NCBI GenBank assembly: GCA_008729055.1
Contig: SDUX01000096.1
Location: 1 to 55,315 of the forward strand
DNA from: Pyropia haitanensis
Taxonomy: Eukaryota > Rhodophyta > Bangiophyceae > Bangiales > Bangiaceae
Reading direction: 5' to 3'
DNA length: 55,315 nucleotides
Shown: piece after piece, positions 38,001-46,190 of the stretch
Layout: each line of letters begins with the position of its first letter
How positions within the stretch are numbered: position 1 is the first letter of the stretch
The notes under the pieces: model-generated
The model's input: the letters and a program-made list of their open reading frames with translations, nothing else
Told to the model about the DNA's origin: nothing
The model's database searches: none
Made by a program: the position numbers and the translations under genes

Positions 38001-38513
38001 AGTGTTTTCCGAGCCGGGCAAGGTTTTCAAAGAGGAGATGCTGCGTCCGGAATTGCAGGACCACGATCAGTTTGTCGATGGCATCAAGAACATTACGGAA
38101 ACGCAGCAGCGTGTCGCAAAGCGTATTTTGAGGATGGGGGCATCGAATTGGCAATTCCCCCGCTGAAAGCACTTCTCAATATCATGGCTCACGGCGAGTA
38201 CGAAGGGAAAACGATTCACGACCCTGAAGTCCGTGAGTTGTTTGACCGGGAGAAGGTTCTTGCCAGCGACTGGTATCAGGAACGTCTCACCGCGAAGAAG
38301 GATCTACGGATCCGGATGATGAAAGATCACATCCGCTGCCTCGAGGAGTTTCTCGAAAAATCGAGTTACGCGCTGGAGGCTGAACGATTAGACCTGGGCG
38401 ACCGCCTTGAGAAAACGAAAGAGGCTCTCGCTGATTTCGAGGCCGATCCTGACGCATATATCGCGCGGATCAACGGTTCGATTGGAGTGGAGCCTTCGTT
38501 TTACCGGGGTTGA
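35024..38513 (+). CDS. pyrophosphate-dependent phosphoenolpyruvate carboxykinase (PPi-PEPCK, two frameshifts)
   Basis: About 1160 residues, far longer than ATP- or GTP-PEPCK. Sequence blocks recall the PPi-dependent type characterised in Entamoeba and Propionibacterium: DYINLKLAARGFPIVGAEED near the N-terminus, GYCKKEVKTQISYAANLYG, CHKPCTVSGGGKSEISKSL, and KSPSTTGAGSEGALTKGPFN. That enzyme interconverts PEP, CO2 and phosphate with oxaloacetate and PPi, saving ATP. The frame breaks near 37545 (rejoining with DPEAGIRPLAVFGPIHYQEL) and 38125 (rejoining with YFEDGGIELAIPPLKAL). The C-terminal third contains the acidic REALADFEAD-type helices. No signal peptide; cytoplasmic. The gene stands alone on the plus strand and its TGA abuts the amidase stop without a spacer. 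Confidence 0.85.
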
Positions 38514-39803
38514 TCACCGCTTTTCCCGATAGTAACGCACCAGTCCCGCGGTCACTCCGTCCGCATACTCCTGATAAATGTTCTTCCGATAGACTCCGTT
38601 GATCTCGCGCAGTCCGGGATATTCGCCCTCCTGGACCCGCGCGTGAATCTCTTTGTGGTTCATGCAGTAGGGTTCGAAAAAGAGGACCGGGCAGAAAAAA
38701 CACGATTGGCGAGTAGGTTCCGGGCCCAGACAAATTCGTTGTCATTCACTGCCATGCCGTTTGTCCCGTCGTAGTGAAATGCAGGAAGGCGGGTCTCTGC
38801 TTTCCATCGTCTTTGCGACGATATCGGCCATGGCCAGTTCTTCGTGATAAACCCGCTGAAGGATTCGCATGATCATCTCGAAGCGGGTGTCGTCCTCTTT
38901 GATTTCGCCGGCGCTGTAGCAGCCATTGATGAGCAGGTGAAGATGATTCGGGCTGCGAAAGGTGGGGCGTCGCGAGGTCCACGGTGAAGCGTTAAAGTGC
39001 AGACAGAGGGCCAGATCCGGACGCAGCTCCCGATTTACCTTCACTCCGCGCGAGCGAATTTCGCTGGAGATGGCGAACATTTTCTTCGCCGTGCTCGCAA
39101 GCAGTCCGGAGGACGGGACGAGGTTGCGGCTTTTCAGGTAGTCGCGGGCCTCCCCCTGAAGTGTTTCGATGCGCTCGCTCGTGACCGGATTGTTGGTATC
39201 GCGGGTCAAAACAACGGTAGCGCCGAGCAGAGCGAGGTCGCGTTGCAGGATCTTCGCGACTTTCAGTGTCATTTCGCCTTCACGGACTTCGATGGTGTCC
39301 TTGCCAATGCGGAAATGCCGGTCATCCCAGGTCACCCAGCGGCCGCCGATGTGTCCGGGGTCGACAGCGATGCGGAGTCCCTCGAGGGGGCGTGTCGAAT
39401 TCGCCGGAAGATCGGGCAATTCTACGGGGCGTCTCCAGAATTTAGGTGCCTCTGCCGGTAGGTGGTTCTCCGTGCGGAACCGCAGGTCATACCATCCGCG
39501 CTCGGGGAAGTTGGACTGTTTTACGATCAGGGCGCGGTCTTCTTCAATTTCGATGAGTCCGGCGAATTCTTCCGGGCTGCGGGCATAGCAATGTTGAAGG
39601 AGGTAGGTGAATTCCTCCCGCGTGATCGTTCGCTGGAAAGGATCGAGATGTGACCAGTCGGGCGGATCGCCCAGTCGGGCGACGTAGGGTTGTGGCGGAG
39701 TGAAATCAGATTCCTGATCGGAATGCGCAGTTCCGACCGAAGCGAGAAGAATGGCAAGCGCAATCGGAAGGAAAGGTAAGGGAACTCGGGAAGGCTTGCT
39801 CAC
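38514..39803 (-). CDS. N-acetylmuramoyl-L-alanine amidase, Amidase_3-like (two frameshifts)
   Basis: Periplasmic peptidoglycan hydrolase. GTG at 39803 opens [20 protein letters not shown], a signal peptide ending at ASVGTAHS. After an N-terminal domain (~70-150) comes the amidase core: [20 protein letters not shown] (first zinc His), [16 protein letters not shown] (Glu ligand), [17 protein letters not shown] and [10 protein letters not shown] (second His). Two breaks near 38795 and 38705 (the latter in a T run) lead to [20 protein letters not shown] and then [18 protein letters not shown], the likely end of the catalytic domain, with a stop at 38514-38516. About 430 residues. Convergent with PPi-PEPCK; divergent from the YmdB-like gene. 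Confidence 0.82.
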
Positions 39804-39859
39804 ACGCTGAAAAGATTTTGGTTTCCTCCGGAGGAAATACCGGCCATGTAAAGGTAAGC

Positions 39860-40641
39860 ATGCTGAGGATTTTATTTCTAGGAGATATTGTGGGAGAGCC
39901 GGGCCGCAAAGCGGTGATCCGAAATCTCGCATCGATTCGTGAGGAGAAGGAAATTGATTTTGTGATCGCGAACGGGGAAAACGCAGCGGGAGGGCGGGGG
40001 ATCACGCCGAAATCGCGATCGACCTGATGCGGGCCGGAGTCGCGGTGATTACTTCGGGAGACCACATTTGGGATCAGAAGGAAATTGTCGATTTTCTCGA
40101 CCTTGAACCGCGGGTGCTGCGCCCGATGAATTATCCTGCCGGAACGCCGGGAGGGGGAACGATGGTGCTCGACACGGAAAAAGGAACGGTCGCAGTGATG
40201 AATGCGCAGGGCCGCAGTTTTATTCAGCCACCATTGGAAAACCCCTATCTCGCTGTTGAAAATGAAGTGAAGCGTCTGCACGAGGAGGAGAACGCCAAGA
40301 TCATCTTTCTCGATTTCCATGCCGAGACAACCAGCGAAAAAATCGCGATGGGCCGCATGTGTGACGGATTGGTTTCAGCTGTCGTGGGAACCCATACTCA
40401 CGTGCAAACGGCTGACGAGACCATTTTCCCGGGAGGCACTGCCTATCTAACCGATGCCGGAATGTGCGGGCCGGTCGATTCCATACTCGGGCGTGAAATT
40501 GAACCCATTGTAGAGCGTTTTCGCTCGTCCACTCCGCAGCGCTTTCCTGTCGCCGGTGGAACCGTGGGCCTTCGGGGCGTGATTGTTGAAGTTGACCCCG
40601 GGTCTGGAAAATCAGTGAAAATTGAGCGTTTTTCCCCGTGA
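39860..40641 (+). CDS. YmdB-family metallophosphoesterase (TIGR00282-type, one frameshift)
   Basis: About 260 residues from ATG at 39860, preceded by AAGG at good distance. Binuclear metal motifs: [64 protein letters not shown] and [12 protein letters not shown]. This is the pattern of YmdB-type 2',3'-cyclic phosphodiesterases, which affect biofilm and sporulation decisions in Bacillus; bacterial roles elsewhere are less clear. One base is missing near 40010, joining [12 protein letters not shown] to [17 protein letters not shown]. It is the last gene before the tRNA-tuf promoter region. Confidence 0.88.
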
Positions 40642-40730
40642 TTTTGCCCCTGATGAACACTGATTTCTTCTTTTCTGAGCAGTGAAAGGCCGCGTACAAC
40701 GAAAATTTTAGCCTTTTGGCAATATTTTTT

Positions 40731-40758
40731 TTGACAGACGCGACCGGTAAGGTAGTTT
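40731..40758 (+). promoter_or_regulatory. sigma-70 promoter for tRNA-Thr and tuf
   Basis: Perfect TTGACA at 40731-40736 and TAGTTT at 40753-40758, 16 bp apart, preceded by a T run. It lies about 165 bp upstream of the tRNA in a 282-bp gap without genes and is the likely start of the tuf-secE-nusG block. Confidence 0.75.
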
Positions 40759-40923
40759 GCGCGCCTAATTTTGGCGGTTTTCAGTTTTGCCTCCGAGTTT
40801 CCTCCCAGGATGTGGAAGGTTTCCGGAGGCTTATTGCCTACCGACATAATTAGGGCCTGAGTTACTGAGATCGCAAACCCCGGAGTGTTTCCGGAAGATC
40901 TTAATCGCTCAAGGTGCTGAAAG

Positions 40924-40939
40924 GCTCTTGTAGCTCAGG

Positions 40940-40971
<32 letters not shown>

Positions 40972-40998
40972 CGGGTTCAAATCCCGTCAAGAGCTCCA
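40924..40998 (+). tRNA. tRNA-Thr (anticodon GGT)
   Basis: Acceptor stem GCTCTTG pairs with CAAGAGC; D arm AGCTCAGGGGTAGAGC; anticodon stem CTTCC/GGAAG closing TTGGTAA with GGT; T arm ACGGG/CCCGT with TTCAAAT. The CCA end is encoded. It lies 136 bp ahead of tuf and is probably cotranscribed with it. Confidence 0.95.
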
Positions 40999-41134
40999 TC
41001 TCCGGCAACAGGAACCAATCAAAAACAAACGTAACGAAAACAGATTGCGAATACGCAGCGGTAGCTTACCAAACCCTGTCGCTGGAAAGTCGAATTTTTA
41101 ATACGACACCAACAAACCAACCAACCAAACGACA

Positions 41135-42318
41135 ATGGCTAAAGAATCATTCGAACGGAATAAGCCGCACGTGAACGTAGGCACCATTGGTCACGTTGAC
41201 CATGGTAAGACTACCCTCACCGCTGCTATCACCACCACGCTTGCTGACAAGGGCTTCGCTGAGAAGCGCGCCTACGACGAAATCGACGGAGCACCCGAAG
41301 AGCGCGAGCGTGGAATTACAATTCAACTGCTCACGTTGAGTATGAGACGGAGAATCGTCACTATGCTCACGTCGACTGTCCCGGACACGCTGACTATGTG
41401 AAAAACATGATCACCGGTGCGGCTCAAATGGACGGTGGAATCCTCGTGGTTTCTGCTGCTGACGGCCCCATGCCTCAGACTCGTGAGCACATCCTCCTGG
41501 CTCGTCAGGTTGGTGTTCCTGCTCTTGTTGTTTTCCTCAACAAGGTTGATCAGGTTGACGATGAAGAGCTTCTCGACCTCGTTGAGATGGAAGTTCGTGA
41601 GCTTCTCAGTCAGTATGAGTTCCCCGGTGACGACATTCCGATCGTTCGCGGTTCCGCACTTAAGGCTCTTGAGGGTGATGCAACTCATCAGGAAAACATC
41701 ATGAAGCTCATGGAGGCTGTTGATGACTACATTCCTGAGCCTGACCGTCCGGTCGATCAGGATTTCCTCATGCCGATCGAGGACGTGTTCTCGATCGAAG
41801 GTCGCGGAACAGTTGCAACCGGCCGTGTGGAGCGTGGAATCATCAAGAAGATGGAAGAGGTGGAAATCGTTGGTATTCGCGACACGCAGTCCACTACGAT
41901 CACTGACATTGAGATGTTCCGTAAGCTTCTTGACGAAGGTCGCGCAGGCGACAACGTTGGCCTCCTCGTTCGTGGACTCAAGAAGGATGACATCGAGCGC
42001 GGTCAGGTTATCGCCAAGCCCGGATCGATCACTCCTCACAAGAAGTTCACTGCTGAGGTTTACGTGCTCAGTAAAGATGAGGGTGGCCGCCACACTCCTT
42101 TCTTCAACAACTATCGTCCTCAGTTCTACTTCCGTACCACGGACGTGACCGGTTCTGTAACTCTTCCCGACGGTGTCGAGATGGTTATGCCCGGTGACAA
42201 CGTTTCCGTTGAGGTTGAGTTGATCACGCCTATCGCCATGGAGAAGACCATCCGCTTCGCGATCCGCGAAGGTGGTCGCACCGTTGGTGCCGGTCGTGTT
42301 GCTGACATTCTTGACTAA
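41135..42318 (+). CDS. tuf: elongation factor Tu (one frameshift)
   Basis: GTPase that delivers aminoacyl-tRNA to the ribosome. GTP-binding motifs: [14 protein letters not shown] (G1), GITI (G2 region), [15 protein letters not shown] (G3), [10 protein letters not shown] (G4) and VRGSALKA (G5); the later domains ([40 protein letters not shown]) are normal. The single break near 41320 falls just after EERERGITI; one missing base restores the expected TAHVEYET. An essential protein of this kind cannot be dead unless another copy exists, so an error is likely. Intact length is about 394 residues. It follows tRNA-Thr and precedes tRNA-Trp and secE, the usual PVC arrangement. Its leader carries one isolated ACCCTGTC core at 41073. 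Confidence 0.97.
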
Positions 42319-42356
42319 GAATCGAAGAACGATACGGACCCGTTTTTATCCCCGGT

Positions 42357-42380
42357 CCGGCCTCCTCAAAATGAGGCCGG
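42357..42380 (+). other. GC-rich hairpin after tuf
   Basis: CCGGCCTC and GAGGCCGG form an 8-bp stem around CTCAAAAT, 39 bp past the tuf stop. No T run follows, so it is more likely an RNA-processing or partial-termination element than a full terminator. Confidence 0.5.
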
Positions 42381-42492
42381 GCAGGGGGATTAAAGCTAGC
42401 GAGGGGACCTGATTCGTCAGCTCCCCTCTTTCCGCCACTGGGTATCGGCTTTCGAGTTGATCCCATTTTGAAGGAAAACAAATTTCGGTGAA

Positions 42493-42568
42493 AGGGTAGT
42501 AGCTCAATTGGTAGAGTAGCGGTCTCCAAAACCGTTGGTTCCGAGTTCGAGTCTCGGCTGCCCTGCCA
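42493..42568 (+). tRNA. tRNA-Trp (anticodon CCA)
   Basis: Acceptor stem AGGGTAG pairs with CTGCCCT (one G-T pair); D arm with AGCTCAATTGGTAGAGT; anticodon stem GCGGT/ACCGT around CTCCAAA, anticodon CCA; T arm CCGAG/CTCGG with TTCGAGT. Discriminator G and encoded CCA. Lies between tuf and secE. Confidence 0.95.
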
Positions 42569-42622
42569 TCCGGCGCTTTTCACCACCTCTGAACACCTTT
42601 CCCAACTCCCTGACACAGACCG

Positions 42623-42838
42623 ATGAAGAAGATGATGAAATACTTCGGTGAAGTTCGTGCTGAACTGAAGAAGGCGACGTGGCCGTGGGATCCCAAGGAA
42701 AAGGGTTTTAAAAAATACAAGCAGCTCATTGATTCCACGATTGTTGTCATGATCGCCATGGTTCTGCTTGGTGCCTATGTCGCGACGATCGATTTTGCGA
42801 TGCGGCAGTTCATGACGTTTCTTACGACCGGGTTTTGA
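42623..42838 (+). CDS. secE: preprotein translocase subunit SecE
   Basis: 71 residues: a cytoplasmic amphipathic part with the family motif (YFGEVRAELKKATWPW) and one transmembrane helix (STIVVMIAMVLLGAYVATID). SecE clamps SecY in the protein export channel. The single-helix form is normal for most bacteria. Position between tRNA-Trp and nusG is canonical. The second Met (MMKYF) is an alternative start. Confidence 0.95.
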   Translation: MKKMMKYFGEVRAELKKATWPWDPKEKGFKKYKQLIDSTIVVMIAMVLLGAYVATIDFAMRQFMTFLTTGF

Positions 42839-42885
42839 TCCGGGGAAACCTCTCATTTTATTTTACTTTCTAACACGCTGTTACG

Positions 42886-43455
42886 ATGCCAACCATCCCC
42901 GCACCCAACGATCAGTGGTATGTGGTTCATGTTCTCTCCGGGCAGGAGTTGAAGGTGCGCGACAGTATAGAGCGTCGTATCGAGGCCGAAGAGGCGTCCG
43001 ATGTGATTTTCGAAGTCCTCGTTCCCCAGGAGCGTGTCTCCGAGGTGAAGGCGGGGCAGAAGCGCGAAGCGAACCGGAAGTTCTTTCCCGGTTATATTAT
43101 CATCAATATGCACCTGCTGCACGATGATAACACTCTCGTCGATAAGACCTGGTATTTCATCCAGGAGACAGACGGGGTAATTAATTTTGCAGGAACCAAG
43201 GACCACCCAATGCCAATGCCGATGCACGAGGTTGAGGGTATGCTTGCTCAGATCAAGGAGCGTGAAGGCAGTGTCATGCCGGCAGTGGCTTACGAAATTG
43301 GTGATACTGTGGTCGTATCTGACGGGCCGTTCCAGGGGCAGACTGGAATCATCGCCGAGGTCAACGAAGACAAAGGTGAGCTCATGGTATCCGTAAATAT
43401 CTTTGGGCGGGAAACTCTCGTTCCTCTCGAATACTGGCAGGTGGAAAACGGCTGA
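42886..43455 (+). CDS. nusG: transcription termination/antitermination factor NusG
   Basis: 189 residues. N-terminal NGN domain (QWYVVHVLSGQELKVRDSIE, then KFFPGYIIINMHLLHDD with its PGY-like turn, and DKTWYFIQETDGVINFAGTK) that binds polymerase, and C-terminal KOW domain (VVVSDGPFQGQTGIIAEVNE, NIFGRETLVPLEYWQVEN), which contacts Rho or ribosomal S10. Length is typical. It starts 47 bp after secE. Its stop is followed at 13 bp by repeat array D. Confidence 0.96.
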   Translation: MPTIPAPNDQWYVVHVLSGQELKVRDSIERRIEAEEASDVIFEVLVPQERVSEVKAGQKREANRKFFPGYIIINMHLLHDDNTLVDKTWYFIQETDGVINFAGTKDHPMPMPMHEVEGMLAQIKEREGSVMPAVAYEIGDTVVVSDGPFQGQTGIIAEVNEDKGELMVSVNIFGRETLVPLEYWQVENG

Positions 43456-43467
43456 AGAAAATGAAGT

Positions 43468-43520
43468 AACCCTGTCGGGGTGGTGAATCGACCCTGTCAG
43501 GTTACTGATCCAACCCTGTT
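43468..43520. repeat. ACAGGGT repeat, array D (three head-to-tail units)
   Basis: ACCCTGTC at 43469, ACCCTGTC at 43491 and ACCCTGTT at 43513: three direct copies at exact 22-bp steps in the gap between nusG and rplK. Spacer bases differ between copies; the core is conserved. Confidence 0.75.
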
Positions 43521-43571
43521 AACTTCCTGTTTTGCATCCTCCCGAATACAAACTTCACATAAAGCAGCACG

Positions 43572-43997
43572 ATGGCTAAAGAAGTGGTACAACAACTGAA
43601 ACTGCAGATTCCCGCAGGTGGGGCAAACCCGTCTCCTCCTGTCGGTCCGGCTCTTGGACAGGCCGGTCTGAATATCATGGAATTCTGCAAAGAGTTTAAC
43701 GCTCAGACGCAGCAGAACGCCGGGGATCTCCTTCCCGTTGTGATCAGTGTCTACGCGGACAAGAGTTTCTCGTTTGTTACGAAGAAGCCACCTGCGGCAG
43801 TTCTTCTCAAGAAGGCGGCGAACATTGCCTCCGGTTCCGGTGAGCCCCACAAGGTCAAGGTCGGAACGCTGAGCCGGGCCAAGCTTCTCGAAGTTGCCGA
43901 GGTGAAAATGGATGACCTCAATACGGACGATCCTGAAATGGCATGCCGCATTCTCGCAGGAACGGCACGCCAGATGGGTCTGGAGATCGTTGATTAA
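43572..43997 (+). CDS. rplK: 50S ribosomal protein L11
   Basis: 141 residues. [20 protein letters not shown] followed by [14 protein letters not shown] is the diagnostic N-terminal block (thiostrepton-site domain); [16 protein letters not shown] [20 protein letters not shown] and [19 protein letters not shown] complete the protein. L11 forms the GTPase-associated centre with 23S rRNA and L10-L12. Length is standard. Start at 43572 follows repeat array D; the L11-L1 pair is separated by 87 bp. Confidence 0.97.
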   Translation: MAKEVVQQLKLQIPAGGANPSPPVGPALGQAGLNIMEFCKEFNAQTQQNAGDLLPVVISVYADKSFSFVTKKPPAAVLLKKAANIASGSGEPHKVKVGTLSRAKLLEVAEVKMDDLNTDDPEMACRILAGTARQMGLEIVD

Positions 43998-44084
43998 TTT
44001 TTTCCGGAGACACTCTGTTTCCGGGATCTGAAAAATAAAAAGCAGGAGGGTGCGCAGGCGTCCGCTTGAACTGCATCAAATAAA

Positions 44085-44780
44085 ATGGCGAAAAAACGCA
44101 GCAAAAGATACGAAAAGGCCGCCGAAATGGTGGACGCGGATAAGGTCTACTCTCTCGAGGAGGCCGTATCCCTGGTGAAGAAACTCCCGGCACCCAAGTT
44201 CGACCAGACGGTGACTCTGACTTTCAAGATGGGTGCTGACCCGCGTCAGTCCGATCAAATGGTTCGCGGATCCTGTCCTCTTCCGAACGGAAGCGGTAAA
44301 GACGTGAAGGTTCTTGTTTTTGCCGAAGGTGAGGCAGCTACCGAAGCGAAAAATGCCGGTGCGGATCACGTTGGTTTCGAGTCTCTGATCAAAGAGGTTC
44401 AGGGTGGAATGATGGACTTTGACGCTGTGGTGGCGACACCGGCTGCAATGTCTGAAGTTCGTAAACTCGGTCGGCAGCTCGGGCCGCGCGGTTTGATGCC
44501 GAACCCGAAGACGGGAACTGTGACTGATGATACCGCTGCTGCGGTCAAGGCTGTGAAAGCCGGTAAAATTGATTTCAAGCTCGATAAGAACGGAAATATT
44601 TCTGTTCCAATTGGAAAGATTTCATTCGATGAGAGCGCGCTGATTGAAAACGGTCGCGCCGTCGTCGACTCTATTGCCGCAGCGCGTCCGGCATCTGCAA
44701 AAGGTGACTTCCTCCAGAGTGGGGCGGTCGCAGCAACGATGAGCCCCGGAATCACCCTCGATGTTTCACCCTGGAGATAA
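44085..44780 (+). CDS. rplA: 50S ribosomal protein L1
   Basis: 231 residues in one frame. Family blocks: KKRSKRYEKAAEMVDADKVY, LPNGSGKDVKVLVFAEGEAA, GADHVGFESLIKEVQGGMMD and LGRQLGPRGLMPNPKTGTVT, the last being the strongest L1 signature. It binds the L1 stalk of 23S rRNA and, in many bacteria, represses its own operon by binding the rplK-rplA leader; array D and the ~75 bases before rplK would be part of that leader here. No L1-type RNA structure was identified by eye. Confidence 0.97.
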   Translation: MAKKRSKRYEKAAEMVDADKVYSLEEAVSLVKKLPAPKFDQTVTLTFKMGADPRQSDQMVRGSCPLPNGSGKDVKVLVFAEGEAATEAKNAGADHVGFESLIKEVQGGMMDFDAVVATPAAMSEVRKLGRQLGPRGLMPNPKTGTVTDDTAAAVKAVKAGKIDFKLDKNGNISVPIGKISFDESALIENGRAVVDSIAAARPASAKGDFLQSGAVAATMSPGITLDVSPWR

Positions 44781-44828
44781 TCGAACGGAAACGAAACTGA
44801 ACGTTATTTCTACTACCCATTTCAGACC

Positions 44829-45340
44829 ATGAAAGAAGTCAACAGGTCATCATCGACGAAATTCTCGAACGCTTGAACGATTCTCCGTTCCTGCTGGTTG
44901 CCGACTACGGCGGTATGACAGTTCCGCAGTTCGAGGAGCTTCGCGGGAAGCTCAAAGAGCAGGGCGCCAAATTTCAGGTAGCCAAAAACTCCTTTGTTAA
45001 AAAGGCTGCCGCTTCGGCAGAGTTGCCGGATGGAATCGGTGATATGCTGTCAGGTCAAACTGCAGTTGTCACCGGTGACAGCGATGTCTGTGCAGCGGCC
45101 AAGGCGCTCAAGGATTTTGCGAAAGCGGCGGGAAAGCCTGAGATTCGCGGAGGCGTTCTCGACGGGGAGCTGCTCGACGAAGCGAAGGTGAAAGCTCTTG
45201 CCGATCTTCCGTCTATGGAGGTTCTGCAGGCGCAGTTGCTCGGCGTTCTCAATATGCCTGCTCAGCAGCTCGTTACTGTTCTCGACCAGCCGGGCGCCTC
45301 TCTTGCGCGCGTTCTCCAGGCAAAGCACGATCAGGGATAA
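44829..45340 (+). CDS. rplJ: 50S ribosomal protein L10 (one frameshift at the N-terminus)
   Basis: About 170 residues. From 44873 the frame reads LNDSPFLLVADYGGMTVPQF, then QGAKFQVAKNSFVKKAAASA, AVVTGDSDVCAAAKALKDFA and ends RVLQAKHDQG. The upstream ATG at 44829 opens MKEVN in another frame; restoring one base near 44841 gives QVIIDEILERLNDSPFLL, the usual N-terminus. So the start is 44829, not the internal ATG. L10 holds the L7/L12 dimers on the stalk. It follows rplA by 48 bp. Helix 8 near the C-terminus, which binds L12, is intact. Confidence 0.95.
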
Positions 45341-45490
45341 TTTACCTTATACTTTTTTATAACACTTTCGGGGATCCGCACTGGATTCCCTGATTACCCA
45401 AAACAAATAAACCGGGTTCCTTGTCGAGTGCCGTGCGCGGCTCCTTAATTGTCGAAACGCTTTTCGACGCGACGACACCCAACCAAAAAT
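45341..45490 (+). promoter_or_regulatory. rplJ-rplL intergenic leader with hairpin
   Basis: 150 bp between rplJ and rplL, longer than elsewhere in the block. GGGGATCC and GGATTCCC (about 45372-45394) can pair with one mismatch or G-U; no T run follows. It may adjust rplL expression, since L12 is needed in fourfold excess over L10. Confidence 0.35.
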
Positions 45491-45874
45491 ATGGCAGATA
45501 CAGATGCATTAGTTGATCAGTTGAGTGGGCTTACCGTTCTCGAGGTTGCAGACCTTGTGAAGGCCCTTGAGGAAAAATGGGGAGTCAGCGCTGCTGCACC
45601 CGCAGCCGTTGCCGTTGCAGCACCCGGTGCTGGAGGCGGAGGCGAAGCAGCAGAGGAGAAAGACTCCTTTGATGTTGTTCTTGAATCTTTCGGGGACAAC
45701 AAGATCGCTGTGATTAAAGCAGTTCGCGAAGCAATCTCCGGTCTCGGTCTCGCCGATGCCAAGAAGATTGTTGAAAGTGCTCCTGAGGCTATCAAGGAAG
45801 GCGCTTCCAAGGACGAAGCTGAAGAGATCAAGAGCAAGCTTGAAGAGGCTGGCGCGAAGGTCGAACTCAAGTAA
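45491..45874 (+). CDS. rplL: 50S ribosomal protein L7/L12
   Basis: 127 residues from ATG at 45491. N-terminal dimerisation helices ([20 protein letters not shown]), the Ala/Gly-rich hinge ([20 protein letters not shown]) and the factor-binding C-terminal domain ([20 protein letters not shown], then [20 protein letters not shown]) are present. The frame upstream to 45449 is open but lacks family character. Present in multiple copies on the ribosomal stalk, it recruits translation GTPases. Followed by a strong hairpin that separates it from rpoB. Confidence 0.97.
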   Translation: MADTDALVDQLSGLTVLEVADLVKALEEKWGVSAAAPAAVAVAAPGAGGGGEAAEEKDSFDVVLESFGDNKIAVIKAVREAISGLGLADAKKIVESAPEAIKEGASKDEAEEIKSKLEEAGAKVELK

Positions 45875-45888
45875 TCGAATCCTTTTCT

Positions 45889-45932
45889 GTTCGGTCCTGC
45901 CGGTGAAAATCCGGCGGGCCGAACATTTTTTT
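45889..45932 (+). terminator. attenuator between rplL and rpoB
   Basis: GTTCGGTCCTGCCGG pairs with CCGGCGGGCCGAAC around TGAAAAT, followed by ATTTTTTT. It has all features of a Rho-independent terminator, but rpoB lies downstream with no clear new promoter, so it probably acts as a partial terminator setting the ribosome-to-polymerase ratio, as known in the E. coli rplJL-rpoBC operon. Confidence 0.85.
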
Positions 45933-46026
45933 CGAAAAAAGTATAAGAAATTTCTTGCTTTAGGCGTATTAAGTAACGAGAGCGTGTTGTCTGTCCCTGC
46001 GATTTCCTGAACCTTAGACGTCGAAT

Positions 46027-46050
46027 CCCGGCCACTTTGAAGTGGTCGGG
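46027..46050 (+). promoter_or_regulatory. second hairpin in the rpoB leader
   Basis: CCCGGCCACTT pairs with AAGTGGTCGGG around TG (tight loop, one G-U pair), 140 bp before the rpoB ATG. The 316-bp rplL-rpoB gap contains this, the attenuator and nothing else recognisable. Possibly an RNA-processing site or part of an rpoBC leader. Confidence 0.5.
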
Positions 46051-46190
46051 CTTCGTCGTCTCGCGTTTGAACGATTTGGCTTCCAGCTACTCAGCGCTTC
46101 CCCCTGTACGGATGTCAGGGGTGGATTGTTTGGGTTTGCCGGAGCAAAACAAAAACGCGGGCGAGACTCAGACCAACTACCATCGCCAAT

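Noticed and set aside
41073..41080. Single ACCCTGTC core in the tuf leader
   Set aside because: No second core at 21-22 or 44 bp; one isolated copy is within chance expectation, so it was not called as an array.
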